Shown one piece after another: positions 35,601 to 48,430 of a DNA stretch of 64,000 bases (within the stretch, counting starts at the first letter, position 1; each line of letters begins with the position of its first letter). Where the stretch lies: contig OW051497.1 in assembly GCA_932521035.1 (NCBI GenBank), positions 6,758,001 to 6,822,000 on the forward strand, given 5' to 3'. The position numbers and the translations under genes were made by a program. Below the pieces are notes generated by a model, which saw nothing but the letters and a program-made list of their open reading frames with translations, was not told the origin of the DNA and did not search any database. Source of the stretch: Oscheius dolichura. Its lineage: Eukaryota; Nematoda; Chromadorea; Rhabditida; Rhabditidae.

Positions 35601-38301
35601 CAACCAAAACATTTGAGTTTCTCCCACGAGACGATGTCAATTTAAGAAATAACAAGAGGATTATGACAATGTTAACCAAAAACAAGGAAAAACGTGCTGA
35701 TTGGGTAGAGGACGTGAAAAGCCGTTAATTAAGTCATGAAGGTAGCAGATCCTCGAAAAAGGGCGACATCTGTCATGAATTCCCCAAACAACAAAGGTCT
35801 TTTGACGGGGAATGTATTAAATCATCGAAAGGGCTTTATCCTTACAAAAATGTTGCCAGCAGACATGGCGTTTCGAAGGACGACTGGGGACGGAGTTAAG
35901 GAGACGTTGCTAAGAGACTTTTTAGAATTTCTAATGCCTTCCTGGACTGGGAACTAATTTGAACAATTTAATTTCGGATCCAGTTCAAAGTTTCCATGTT
36001 CTGTTCTTCGTTGCTATTCTTGTAGTAGTCTTAGCCATCTGCGAAAGCAGAAAATCTAGTGAACTCTTTTTGATTAGAAAGTATTAAGTCATCGGCATTA
36101 CTGCCTTCGTCCGCTTCGAGGCACTTTCGCAAACAGTCTCACAGCCTCTTTGATAGCTTTTATTGTGGGAAGTGTTGATTTCGTCAACTTCTCTATGTCC
36201 CGCTACTTTTCACGAAACTGAGGACGAGCTCATTTTTCCAGTTCACATGATTTGTTGAATAGCCTCGTAGCGAAAGTTCGCTTTGTCATTAAAAGGCTGC
36301 GCTTGACACTGGTGTGAATGAAGCCAAATTAGCCAGCTTTTCCTGTCTATAGGGGAATGCTGTCAACTTCGCGGGCAGATGGTAACAAAAAGGAACGAGT
36401 GGAAACAAGGAAGCGAACAAAAATAAACAGAATTGGGCTGCCAGGAAGTGAAGCCTTCTCCATCTAGGGAGAACAATGACTCAACCACAGGAAAGAGATT
36501 TAAACAGAAACAGATAAGACGCTCTTCTCCTGACGATCACAGAGATCCGTTGAGATTGAAGTGGAATTGTCCCCCGTATCTATAGCGATTTTATGAAAAG
36601 GTATACGCTCTATGGGACGTTTTAAATATACGTTCTAGGAAATTCACCGACTGGAAAAATCTCAGTTCTCTACGAAAGAACATGCCCTTTTACCAGAATT
36701 TGGTCTCGCTTAGCCGAAGGCCTATGAAACGGGGTAGCCATTCATCATCGTTGACACCAGGTAAAATGCCTGGTGCTTACTCGATTTTAGGCTGTTCAAA
36801 GTCCAGCCCAACTCAATTGGGTGATTCACCAATAAAACTAAGAAAGGGCGCCTTCTTCCTGGGTCAATTGCTTAAATTTCCATAAGAGATCAAAGAGGTT
36901 AGATGTTTGAGCGACAGTTCAGAGAAGACTGCACAAACTGGACCAAAGTTGTCTATGATACTTCATTACAAGGAGGCACGAGATAGGAATGGATAGAGTG
37001 GTAAGTGGCTGACGACATGTTTAGAGGTGCGGGCGTTAAACGGACTGAGGGCTTTTGGAGCTGCGGATAGCACGTAAGGACATAGAACCACGAACTCACC
37101 ACGTCTAAGTACTCCATTCCGGACACTGTTATGAGAGTATCTGTGCAACTGCGAGCCGTGAGATCGGACGCATGGGGTGGGCGGGATAAAGTCCACGGAT
37201 TTATTTCAGCATGCCAGACTGCTCCGCATGAATGCAAAGGCATTAGAACTCGCCCTTCATTTAAATGTTTCACGAGAGACTATTATCCTCAGCAGGTTAA
37301 AGAAATAGGCAACTACTTAGTTTTAAAGAAAGACGCTATAACCTATAGCTAGGCAGAGGCGCATAATTGCTCCGAAAGAAGGAATTGAACTTACACTTGG
37401 CTCTGACTTTAATGCGTGAACTTGGTTTATTGGTACGACAGCGTTTTGTGGCCCATCAAAACTGACGTCTTTTCCCTCGATCAGACCTTCACCCTAAAAA
37501 TAAACGAATAGAGAGGATTAAATAAGTTTAAAAGAAACGTTAAGAACATCTCATGGTGGTCTAAGAAATCCTCAGGGATGTTAATCCACCCCGCAAGGAA
37601 ACGATCTCTCCGACCAAATGGAAATTTGATACCAGACGAAGAAGCTTTATGTTGCTTCAATCAAACCAGGTTTGACTTACCCTCAACACCCCTTTGTACT
37701 TCCCTCTTCGGCTGTAAACCCGAAATTTGATACCGGAGGACCTGATAGAGGCTAAAAAATATCATATATGGTTTACGATCAAGTTCCAACCTTCAGAAAC
37801 ACCAAGGAAGATAAACGTTTCTTTGAAACGGATAGCCTTATTACTTGCAAGATATGGTGTCATTTGTTTGGGATTCTTGGAGTCCTCCACAACCACGCGA
37901 ATCTAGAGATCGAGTTTGACTCTAACTTTCACAGTTCTCACACTATATTCTTCCTCTTCACTTGTATTTTCAAACCCATAAAGTGCAGCAATCTTCACAA
38001 TAGCTGTAGTCTTCTGCGAACTGTATTGAGCAGCCACGGAAAGAGTGGGACCCGCGTTTCCCAGAAGTAACCCGTTGAGTTGACGCTCCGATGAACATGA
38101 TTTCAATGACTCCGTCTGAAACCAGCTAGGTTTTGAATGGGTAAGGCTCACATCTGGATTTATCACAATTTGTGGTCGTGGCTCATACTTCTCATACTCG
38201 GCGTCTTCGGAAGAAGTGTAATCACGACGACCAGACGAAGAGAAGAGAAAGGAAGTCTGGGGGCAGCAGGCCAGCAACGTTCTAGCCACCACGCTGTTCA
38301 T
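32700..38301 (-). CDS. Tandem C2-domain protein, synaptotagmin-like
   Basis: About 400 residues. The 5' part encodes MNSVVARTLLACCPQTSF, an acidic linker SSEDAEYEKYEPRPQIV, then a C2A-like fold: TLSVAAQYSSQKTTAIVKI, YSIRVVVEDSKNPKQM, IRFKETFIFLGVSE, IKFRVYSRRGKYKGVLRG. The 3' part encodes a C2B-like fold: LQLALCYDQEQNCVTITIEK, GTTEPQYDFSTTVQVAKID, IENATIKIEVWQSIGML, and EHWEQMVK, matching the HWxxM signature that ends many synaptotagmin C2B domains. The aspartates that bind calcium in canonical C2 domains are not evident, so it may be calcium-independent (like Syt14/16 or SYTL relatives). No N-terminal membrane helix is seen, so an upstream exon may be missing. One intron is 3,985 nt, exceptional for this window. 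Confidence 0.65.
33410..37394 (-). other. Giant intron of the C2 gene (3,985 nt)
   Basis: Donor AGT|GTAAGT at 37394 and acceptor tttag before ACCGGGCTG at 33409 keep phase. Inside, only short unsupported frames occur on either strand (for example 34656-34874 and 35243-35512). I see no repeat, RNA gene or nested gene, although a nested gene with short exons could be missed. Confidence 0.5.
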
Positions 38302-40855
38302 GGGCCGCGATATCTAAAGAGTGAGTGGATACAATGGATATAATAACCATAGACGAGATTAAGGTGTATTAAAGGATTGTACGAGAGTTACTCAATATAC
38401 TGACGTTTCCTTGAGCAGGGTAGAGGGACAGTCACTACTTATTGTTCGATTCCTTGTACTATTGCAGGGTCATTTATTGAAGAGAACTTTCGCATTAGAG
38501 GTTTAACAGCCTACTAAGGGATTCTGTACATTACCACCAACAGTTCTATCCAGTTAACCAAGTATATTTCTGCTACTTATGTGTCTGTTCTTTTCAATAG
38601 ATACTATAAGATGAAGTTTACTGCTAGGGTACCGTTGTTGTCACTACTATGTCAAGCTATACCCCATTAAACGTTTGTTGAAATGTTCAAAAACACTATG
38701 CATAAACCTAGGATGCACCAAGTAATTAGTTAAAACAGCTGGCACTTGAGGAAAGCCGGCATAAGCAATACAAAGCGGGCTATTCTAGGCTTTCGTCCTT
38801 TTAAATCTTTCCCCACTTTTTGTTGCTTTGGTACATTTCCATAAAGTTAACCTAGAGCGAAGCAAAAGCAAAGCTCCTCTAAGGGGGGTTTAAATGTTAG
38901 TCTTGTGCAATGTAGCAGTCATAACAAAATGGGAAACAACTCAAAGTGGGTAAGACGTTATACGATCTTTCAGATAAACTCGAAAATATCTAGCAATAAC
39001 TACTTAACAAAAAGTAGGAAGATCCATGTTCAAAGGATTTGAGATTCTGAAACAAAGAGGTGCTAAAGATTTCACAAGGGGGTCGCAACCCAACTGAATA
39101 GTAGCGTTGACGTCAAATTGTGGTGTTATTAATAAACAGAGATAGGGAAATACCCACGTCATCCTGAAAGTTCAAAGAAGAAAAAAATAAATCTAGTTGT
39201 AGGAGAATAAAGGCTCCTCTAAGTAGTGGTTCCGCTTGAAGTGGGCATTGGCTAAGGTCTCGTGCATGTGAAATGGAGTATGCTCAGATGGACTATTCGA
39301 ACGCTTACACGGCAGGAACTTCGTAGGGGTGAGGCCCCTCGTAAGTAATGTCGTCATGGATGGAGTGTCCCGAAATAGTCGCTAACTCTATTGCAACTCA
39401 TCCAGCCAATTCTACGTGTAAATGTAATATCTCAAATAATATGTCAAAAATTAAGGGACTTCTTTGTTTTCTTTGTTAACTACCAAAAAAGGGGAGAAAA
39501 ATTGAGCAAGTTGGACAGAAGAGAAATGAGCTTCGTAAGAGTTTGTCTGAAGTGCGTCTGTTATACTCCTATTATTTCTGGGGATAGGTGGTGTCAACAT
39601 CTTCCGTATTTTTGTATTCCACATCATGCGAAAGTGCAAACGGAAGAACTTTTTCTATGTTTTTATGATTTTCTGAACTAAACAAAAGGAGAAAGACGAA
39701 GAAATGAAGAGCAGAGGGGAAATTTCGTTAGTGTCGAGCAACTGAATGTTGAGGTTTGGTTAGAAGAGAGATCTCTCTTTTTTCGGGAAGGTAGCGGATG
39801 GATATACTAATAAACTTACCGTCAGGAGGACAGACGTGCAAAGGGAAAGCGCCCTTTTCTTTATAATATTATACTTATCAGGAAAACATGGATACAATAA
39901 TATCTTCGGCAATCCTTAGTCTCCTAGAAATGGAGAAGGAATAATTAATTAGACAGTAGATGTTACTATACATCACTCTTAATGCTAAAAAGAACGTGAC
40001 GAATGCGTTAGTGGCTTTGTTTCTAGAACCCGCAGCTCCATAGTAACGTTATACATTTTCGGCTTTGGCCATACAAAGAAATCAATTTGACACCAGTTAA
40101 GTGGAATTACTGAAGAACGGCGGCAAGGAAAGAAGAGGAAGAATGACGGCAGATGAAATCAAAGACATACTACTCAATTTGTTCTCATGTTTACGCAGTC
40201 AACTACATTACAATTTCAGCTGGATATCCCGGCACATAAACATTTTTTGGTTATAGGATAAAAAAACGGAGAGTTAAGATTATGAAAATGTGGGGGTTGA
40301 TTGCTATTAGAGGGTCTCAAATGGCATCAGACCTTCTCAGCTATGTATGAGTAGCCAGGAACTCTTCCAGTCTCGCAATTGCTTCCAAAGTCCAGATGAA
40401 CATGGAAATATCCGAAGTCTTATTGTGTCTTGATGGTGCCAGCGGGGAAGTTGACTTCCCAACAAGGCGTCTAGGTTAATTATTTGTGGATCTATAGCAA
40501 GACACACAATTCTGAGAAGGGCCGAAGGATGATCTGTAATGATCATTAGAAGATTCTCATTAGATGGGATGAGATTGACAGGTGCGAGGCAGTTCAGCTT
40601 CATGTCAATTATAACAATGAAAAGCAAATAGCTTCGTAAGCTGATGGCGGAAATTGGGCACTCCCGTCATTCGGGCGGTATCGTTTTCCGAAGAGGCGTC
40701 CAATGGACGTCCTATTCTTTTTCTTCACCCCTCTTCATTCGTCATTTTCCGATAGACCATTTGTAAAGGCCCTTAATTGAATAATAAATCCTAGAATGGG
40801 AAGAACTTCCTCCCGGTAACAAGGGAAAATAGTTTATTACCACATTTGACGCGTA
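38302..40855. other. 2.5-kb gene-poor stretch
   Basis: Starts upstream of the C2 start and ends at the 3' end of the Ly6 gene, whose poly(A) complement (tttatta) is near 40833. AT-rich, with frames below 100 codons (39391-39681 plus; 40337-40627 minus) that have no motif or splice support. Confidence 0.5.
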
Positions 40856-41657
40856 TCACAATGTCATCAAAGACGAGATAAATACAAGTGGAATTGCCGT
40901 TGACCAGTAATATGCATCGTTTCTTCCTTTCCAGTTGCTATAAGAGGAGTATTGAAGCCGTTTGGCTATGTAGGAGCCACCAAATTCCCGGCTGCCAAAC
41001 GGAAGCGAAAAACAGCTCTCCTGATTGCAAAAATCTGTGGCGCAGAAACACCAATGCTCCGTAAGATCCAGCTGAAGCATAACATACACGATAATATGTA
41101 TTCTGAGCCAGTACCTTATCAAAGTCATGAGGCAGGTATTCTCCAACATCTGAGGGGCGAGAATGGGTCCCTAGCCCCAAATGAATATGCTGGTCGTCTG
41201 TTAAAAACGAAGAAGAGCAGCCTCTTCCAACTCCTGAAAGAAAGAAAGGGGAATAAAATGTGGAAATCCCCCTGCACATCAGGGTAATTCCCAATTTGGA
41301 TAAACAGACTAACCAAGTGTTTTTGTGAAGCCCGTATCTTTATTAGTGCCATTGAGGTAGAAAACAAAACAAGTAGAACGGCAAGGTTGATGGATGTCCG
41401 GCTTATAATTCCTGGAAAATGGAAAAATCCGTCAAAAAATGATATTACCGGTGAGCACAGTCCGGGTCACTGCTGGTCATTCCGTAGTTTCTTTTCAGAA
41501 AGAAGTGCCGCCATTGCTAAAAGCCCTTCTTATAGTCACTTTAAATCCAATGGCATACCCATACGATAAAGTCATTTGCGCACGAATAACATTTGACAGC
41601 GTCGGCTAGATCAAGCAGCCAAGACAGAAGAAGTATGTCGATTACGAAGAGCCGCAT
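40856..41657 (-). CDS. Single-domain Ly6/quiver-like GPI-type protein
   Basis: The start MRLFVIDILLLSWLLDLADA is a signal peptide leading into VKCYSCAND, the usual first cysteines of a Ly6 (three-finger) domain. Later exons give SDPDCAHRNYKPDIHQPC, RSTCFVFYLNGTNKD, VGRGCSSF, and EHWCFCATDFCNQ, the CxC...DxCN ending typical of this fold. The tail WSTAIPLVFISSLMTL is hydrophobic and ends at the stop, as in GPI-anchored proteins. Quiver/sleepless relatives regulate ion channels; that role is only an analogy. Introns of 38, about 87 and 43 nt are well phased; the first intron (between CYSCAND and the SDPDC exon) could not be resolved, so the number of cysteines in the first loop is uncertain. Confidence 0.7.
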
Positions 41658-44108
41658 AGCCTCATGACCTGAAGTATTCAGATGAAGGGAAAAGATATCA
41701 TCGTGTCAATATTTTGAGAAATAGGTGGGATTGAGGACGGCAGGGGCATAGACGACCCCTATAATTCATGTCATATGCAATTAGTCGGAGCAAAAATTGT
41801 TCAGAAGAACAAAAAAGCAGCGAAAACGAGGGAATGTATATAGCTTATTGAGCCACGGATGTGAAACTATAAAAACTATAATTTCCCCGTATATCAGATT
41901 ATAAAGGAGGGATAAAGATAGCAAATAATAATTAAAGATCAGAAGCTTGACTTCTTCTGGAAAGACTGGCTGAAGTGTTAATAGCAGTAATTGAGAGGGG
42001 CCACGGGATTAGGCGGATGATGAATGGAGATGTCTTTTAGCTGATCAGGCGAGAAGGTGTGAGAATAGACGGAAATCAGAGTCGGAAAGAACGCCAGGTG
42101 GAGACAATAGTCCCGAGGGTCCGGAGCAACGAGCCATGAACAGCCAGGGTCATTCCAGCAGAGTGCTCACATTTCCCTATCCTAGACAGCTGCAGGATAA
42201 AAATTTGAAAAATATCCGTTTTTTGGAGAAGTATTGATTTTAAAATGTTGAAATTAGGCAGAACTCGAGGGTAAAGATAACAAATTGACGGTTTAGTACG
42301 GGTTAAAAGAGGCAAAGTGATAAAATCGCCGTTCCAATTGGAGCTTTGGCTCGTGCACAAATCGCCTTTGAGTCGTAACCCTATTACCACCGAGACAGCG
42401 GCGCTCAATGCAACTTCTAATATAAATCAAATTGAACCTTCTGAAGATAGCCCCGGACACATAGTTTTATATAAGCTTCTTCGTCTTAAGACCTGCGTCA
42501 TGGGCCAACTAAACCAGTGAGGGGGCAGTTTTGGATTTGAGAAGTGCTCAGAGACTTCATCTCTATGAAAGCGGATATTTTGTGCAAACAGCTCTTCTAC
42601 TGGGCACTTATTAATTGACAATCGGAGGCAAGAAGGGAGAGGACAAATGGCAGCCCCCGGGCCAAAACTTCAAGGAGCAACCAAATTGGGTGTTCTTGGC
42701 GTCGTTTAGGTAGACCGGAAACGCAATAACGCTCTCCAAAGGGCATTCAGCGAAGGCCATGTGGCACAAATCCCCCCGCCACCTTAAACAAAACGAGGAA
42801 ATATAATAAAAAAAGGTCACTGTTATTGTCGGGATTGGCAACAACTGAGCGCGCTACCCTTAACGGCCTACTGACAGGAAGTAGCGGTCGACTGGCATGA
42901 CACGCGAAGCGTCAGCAATACTCTCAAAAATGGCCATGGAATCATTCAATCTAAAAAAAAACATGCCAGAGCAGTGGGGCTAGGTTGGATAGATAATGAA
43001 TACTCCTTGAAGCATAAGCTGCCAATTTTAGCTGTGAGTTCTTGCAAATTGTTCGCCCTAGGGAGTTCTAATGAAAGCCAAGCTGAGATGTACTTGACAC
43101 GCACAACGCAATCGCCACGCTACGCGCTTACGGAAATTCTAGTGTGCCATTAGTGTGGTTGTCATCGAGACCGAGCCAGTCATTTTAGGGGGCGTGAATA
43201 TTGACACCGATCTTGCAAAGTAATTATTACTGATGTACTGTACGAAGTTCACGTTTTAGCTTCTCTTTGCAATAGTTATGAATAAAAAATTAGGGGCGCT
43301 GCCGACAAAACCAAGAAGCAAAGTTTTATTTGCATTTGTGATTTTACTACTAGCGATATCCTAGCAACTCTAATGAGCTGTGGAATAGAACTGCTCAACT
43401 GAGAAAATCGTTAAATAGAACTGAAACATACTCGGACAAAGGGAAGGGAACGGGTAGAATCTGTTCCTTTTTGGTTTTTCCGGAACCCGGGAGAACCATT
43501 AGCTTTATGTGATGTCCTTTTAAGAAATGGACCTCACCGGGAGATGAAAAAGAGAGGGATCAAACGATTAGGGATAAGAGGTCTTTTTGCCTATTGTTCA
43601 CAAGAGGGCAGTGTGTGTGTATTCCTTGTGTAAAACCCGACGGGCTGTCAATAAATCCAATCGGAGCTTTCGAAAACATGTGTTCGGGATGGAACGAGCA
43701 TCAACAGGTGTCCGAAAGCGTCTAACACCCGCGACATTACCCCATATACCAGGATGGATTGGGTTTCAGGTGTGAAACCAGGAGAAAGAAGTAACAGGAC
43801 CGAAAACAGGGATGCCAAAAACGAAAGTGGCCTACGGGGGCCTACGCATTATGACAAATTGCAGACGGATGCATCACCATCGCTCATTCCATTTATTCAT
43901 AGGAACACCGAAGGATCAAAACAGCCGCTAGCCATTTTTGATAAGCATCAAAACAACTTGAAGCGGCCCGTTTGGCGGATTCGAAGATTTATGTGAATCT
44001 TTCACTATTTTGACCATGTCGTTCTCCCAAAAGGCGATATATCTTCCCTGAAATATTTATACAGAATATTGCCACAATTATTAAAGCTTTCGTGCTTGAC
44101 TGGTCAAA
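41658..44108. other. 2.4-kb gene-poor stretch
   Basis: Between the Ly6 start and the PTR stop. Several 60-110 codon frames on both strands (for example 42076-42408) lack starts in good context, splice sites or recognisable residues. Nothing supported. Confidence 0.5.
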
Positions 44109-47100
44109 TTAAGGGATGTTCTCCGGCTCGTTCTGTGGTTTTCTTTTGAATCGAAGGGCTATTCTGTGAACATAGTACAGAGTCAAAGGCAGGAACAGCA
44201 GAGCATGAATGGTTCCTAAACACCAATTAGGAAAATATTTACAAGCTTCATACCAAAAGAGATCACAAGAACTACCGTCTTGAAACATGTCTGGACCACG
44301 TAGCTGTCAACGAAGGAAAGACTGGACACTCCCAATAACACGGACATACAGGCCTGAAATGATCATGCTGCCCATTCCAGTCGAGAACAACCTGAGTAAT
44401 AGGCCATCCTACTGATCCCAAAGTTTTAAACAATCGTGTAGTAGCACACCTAAAAAGATCATTTTCAGGAACTCAGGCTACAGAACCTTTTCGATCCCTC
44501 GGAGCTTTCAGTCATGTAGGCGTATGAAACATGAGCAGCGAAATCTGAATCCCCTTCGGTTACCAACAATATACAATCGTCATTATACCTACTGAAAAGC
44601 CGACACTCATAGCTATCGTAATCATTGAGGTGGCATCGAGGTTGACTCCCCAATAGGTCATAAAACCTATTACTCCAAGAGCTATCGAAGCTGCAAACCA
44701 GTTACTAGTAATTACCTACACAAGTACCTATGTTGGCCGCAATGGCTATTGAGCACAATGGCTGGGGGATAAAGAGAAGACCAATGGGAACCATTACAGC
44801 TGAAGGGTCTATTAAATTGGCTGTCATCTTATTACCTATGGAGATTATAAGATCCTGCATAGTTTGGGGCCACATGATATCGTATTGGTCGGCTATGTTC
44901 CAGAGAATCGTATAAGTGGTTATAGTAAAGGTGTTATCATTAGCAATCCGTCTATATTCCTTGTTCAAAAAGTAAAGAGGGGTACCTCATAGTTTGCGAG
45001 CATTTGAACATGTCGATATCTTCAGGAACATTTTGTAACCTTGTGGCCAATCGAAAATTTGTCAAACTATTGTTGTCAGCACTCCAATGAACATCATAAG
45101 CCCATTTCTCATTGGCTAGGAGAAATCCCCTCAGATTTTCATAAAATGACTAGAAGGGCTTTAAATGGACTGAATTGTCTTACTTCTTCATCGGTTGCAA
45201 ACTCATCGAAGTTTAATCCAAAGCCTAGTTCGTCCAAATATTTTTCAAAGGCGAAGTACCAAAAAGCAGTACTGTTCCTTCCAGCAGAACAGAAAGTAGT
45301 CTGAAAATGCTCTCAACGTTGATCCCGCTACTCTCTGCTCTACCTCGATTTCATTCAGCGTTCCAAGAAAGTGTTTTCGCTCCGTAACATTTGCCATATT
45401 TGGTGGGGACATTACGGCTATATCCATATTTAAATGGTCCTCTGGGAATAGCGACTGCCTAACCTCTAAAAAACGGCGGGATAGCGAGTCTTTCTGTACA
45501 ATATGAATAAGCTAAACTACATTTCATTAACTTCTAAAAAGAAGCTCACATCAAATCCAACAACGAGCTGTCTAACTCCATAATATGTCAGAGATATGTA
45601 GGCGACGTAAGTTAAAAGAGCAAAGAAGGTGACCTCCTTTCGAACAATGAATGGGCCATACCAATCTTCGAAGAATCTTTGATACCACATACGATTGTCC
45701 TAAAATGGTTCTTCGACTTTCCCCTCTTTAGCACTACCTCCGACATTGGCTTCAAAGATTTCTCATTATTGTTAGCATCTTCTTTTATCTGTAGACTGCT
45801 CTGAGATCCAGCATTTAGTAGCACTTTATACGACGGCTCTTTTTCTATAAGATCGTTTTTTGCAACCTCTATTTGGTTAACTACCGATCTTTTCAAATGG
45901 AACAGCAGAAACACCAGTGATACAGTTCCTTGACTGTTCTTCCCATCTTGCTTGTAGTGACAGAAAAGCGGTGAATATTGTCATACAGTACAGGAAGATA
46001 AAACATATGGCAGCACAGGAGTAATAGCAGAAATACATAACCTAAAAAGTTGTATCATGCTCCTTCAAGAAAAGTTACAGCAGGTAGTGGAGCAATAGCT
46101 CCGATCATAAAAGCAAGGGCGTCAGTTAGGGAAGTAATCGAAATGGAAACAGCAGCATGCCTCATAGTTTGTCTCACACGTAGTTCATACGGCATCCGCC
46201 GGTCTGTATCGTGCCAGGCGGCTAACATTAAAAAGGTATCGTCTATTCCGATTGCTAAAGATCCTTATAATGCTATCTGGCAACTAACTTACTCAAACTG
46301 AGGAAGGGCATAACTGTACACATATCAACGAATTTCACATCGAATAACAGCAGCAGACCTGTAGAAGAAATGATAGCCATGAGAGCGGATACAACTCCAA
46401 CTACACCCATCCACGGTTTCGACAACACCTTGAATTCGTTGTAAGTTATCCCCATCGGCCTCACCCAGTCTACTAATGGGATTTTCCTATCTGAACTGAA
46501 GTTCAAGGCTAGTTGCATAGCGGGAGGCACCTCAACCCATTTCACGATAAATGTGCATAGGATTGAAAAGATAATCAGGACGGAGAATGTGAAGGAGAAC
46601 CTAAGCACTGTGTTCTACAGGAAGGACAGTGCTCACATTGGGGTGATCCTTTTGTTTTCCTTGGCCAGTTCTTGCTCGAAGGTGTCCGAGTGAAAGTAGA
46701 AGACATCCAAAAGCGAGCCGGGAAAGTTTTTAGTTTCTATCGCTTTCGCCACGGCGTTTTCAAACAATCTGTAAATTAAGGATATCCTAATTCATTGTGA
46801 ACGCGTACGATCCCATATGGTTCCACCTAGTGTTTGAGTTTTTCAACTGATAGAGCAGAAGCCAGGTTGTTGCAGATTTCAGGTGCCCCTGTTCGGTGAC
46901 TGCAACATTTCCTAGTGTTTTGGACAAATCCACAGGTTCCGTGACATATTGAGAGCGAAATATGGGATAAGTTATATTGAAAGAGTTCTAAAAATCGTGT
47001 TATTTGATTGAGATAATAGAACCTGATGTTTGTTGGCAAAGACCTTAGCAATTAATTTTACATGACTGTTGGAGAAACATTCGTTCTGGAAATTCATATA

Positions 47101-47725
47101 ATTACGATGACATTCACCCAACCTGGAAAATCAGACAGACATCTGGATAGGAGAACGTTATGTTATTAGGTGTAGAAAATCTGGTGTGGGAGACCCAGTC
47201 AAGTATCTGAAATATGTTGTGTTTTTACAGGGACCCTCCTTTACCTCGAGCATTTGAGTTGAATGATCAGGTCGTAATATACTGCCACCATCTTTTGCTT
47301 GAATAATTAAATAGAGCCCTCGTCGGCGAGTAACATCTTTTCCTAAAGATGAAATGTTTTCACAAAAGGTGTCAAAGCACCTGGATAGAAGTGGTCGTCG
47401 TCGTTTGACCAATTGTCGATTAGGACAGCTTCTTCCTTCTTCCAAGCTGCGTCAAGGGGAGAATATAAATATCTGGAAGAACTTGTGTTTCTCTTATAGC
47501 ATATAAATCATACTTTACTCCTCGAACTATTTTAAAATCAAGAAAAATACCCGTAGACAGAGCAATTGTTAACAACGTTGGGAATAAAATAAATGGCCAT
47601 GGATACCTGAACAGATAAGAATGAGATTGAAGCCAGTCTCACCGGCATACAATAATAGAATACTTCTCAACAGTGTTAGCCCATACTTCCTCTAGAGGTG
47701 CTCTCCACCAGGGTCTTTGATGCAT
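44109..47725 (-). CDS. ptr: Patched-related (PTR) sterol-sensing-domain transporter
   Basis: A 12-pass RND-type permease of about 900-960 residues. The start is MHQRPWWRAPLEEVWANTVE, followed by membrane helix 1 (FILFPTLLTIALSTGIFL) and a PTR-typical first loop: YLYSPLDAAWKKEEAV, GKDVTRRRGLYLIIQAKDGG. The sterol-sensing region contains SIGIDDTFLMLAAWHDTD with the GxxDD motif of helix 4 and SLTDALAFMIGAIAPLP. The C-terminal half has SMITIAMSVGFSVDYTAHVS, the second RND motif (GFSVDxxAH), and it ends LGTIHALLFLPLTL followed by a basic tail RFKRKPQNEPENIP. PTR proteins in nematodes act in cuticle formation and trafficking at the apical membrane. Introns are around 40 nt. Family assignment is certain; exon borders in the middle are approximate. 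Confidence 0.92.
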
Positions 47726-48430
47726 ACTTGCTACAAAAATGACTGGAGCAATTCAACGAACTGAGCTGGGCGGGAAAGCGAACCGCCAAATGAGGTCGAC
47801 CCTCGTCAGACAACAACCTACAAGATTTGCGCCTGGCCTGTTTCGTCAAATGAAAGTTTAAAAGACTGAATCTTCCGGAACCACTATAATGCAGCAAATT
47901 ACGCTTTATGGTCAAAAAGGGCGTCTGCCTTTTTTCGGGATGGTCAGAGGTTGCCAGACCGGTCAAAACGGACAGGGAGAGTTCGTACGAAAATTGCGGG
48001 TGCCAAATTAGGAGACGGGTTTGAGGATGACGCGGCTAGCCAGTTCAAAAGGAGGGCGATGAAAAATCTGCTGGAAGGGGGATAAAAGCTTTTTTTTCCT
48101 GTAAATCCAATGACCCGATTATTTTCTACTCGTGGAACTATCCAAGGAGAAAGACTAGTCGACTCATCCGAATGATTTCAAGACACCTTGTGTCAGCCTC
48201 GGAAATCCCTCAAGTGCACTTTCGTTTTCAGCCCCGTTTGTTGCCGTGCCGTCTAACCTTTCAGAACCGGGAAAGGCGAGAATTTTGTCTCATCCGATTG
48301 CACCAAATCCTCCCCGAGGGCATACCACAAAGAGTCTAATCCCATGGTTCCGGTTTCACTTCTCGCATATAAAAGCAAAAGCAGTGAAGCATAACCATCA
48401 GCTGAACTTACTGCTCCCAAGGAAATAAAG
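47726..48430. other. Divergent intergenic region
   Basis: Lies between the starts of the PTR gene (-) and the Pro/Gly-rich gene (+). Apart from the TATA box listed next, no motif is recognised; a 96-codon minus frame at 47676-47966 overlaps the first PTR exon in another frame. Confidence 0.5.
48368..48374 (+). promoter_or_regulatory. TATA box of the Pro/Gly-rich secreted protein gene
   Basis: TATAAAA 63 nt before the start codon, giving an expected leader of roughly 30 nt. No splice acceptor adjoins this ATG. Confidence 0.6.
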
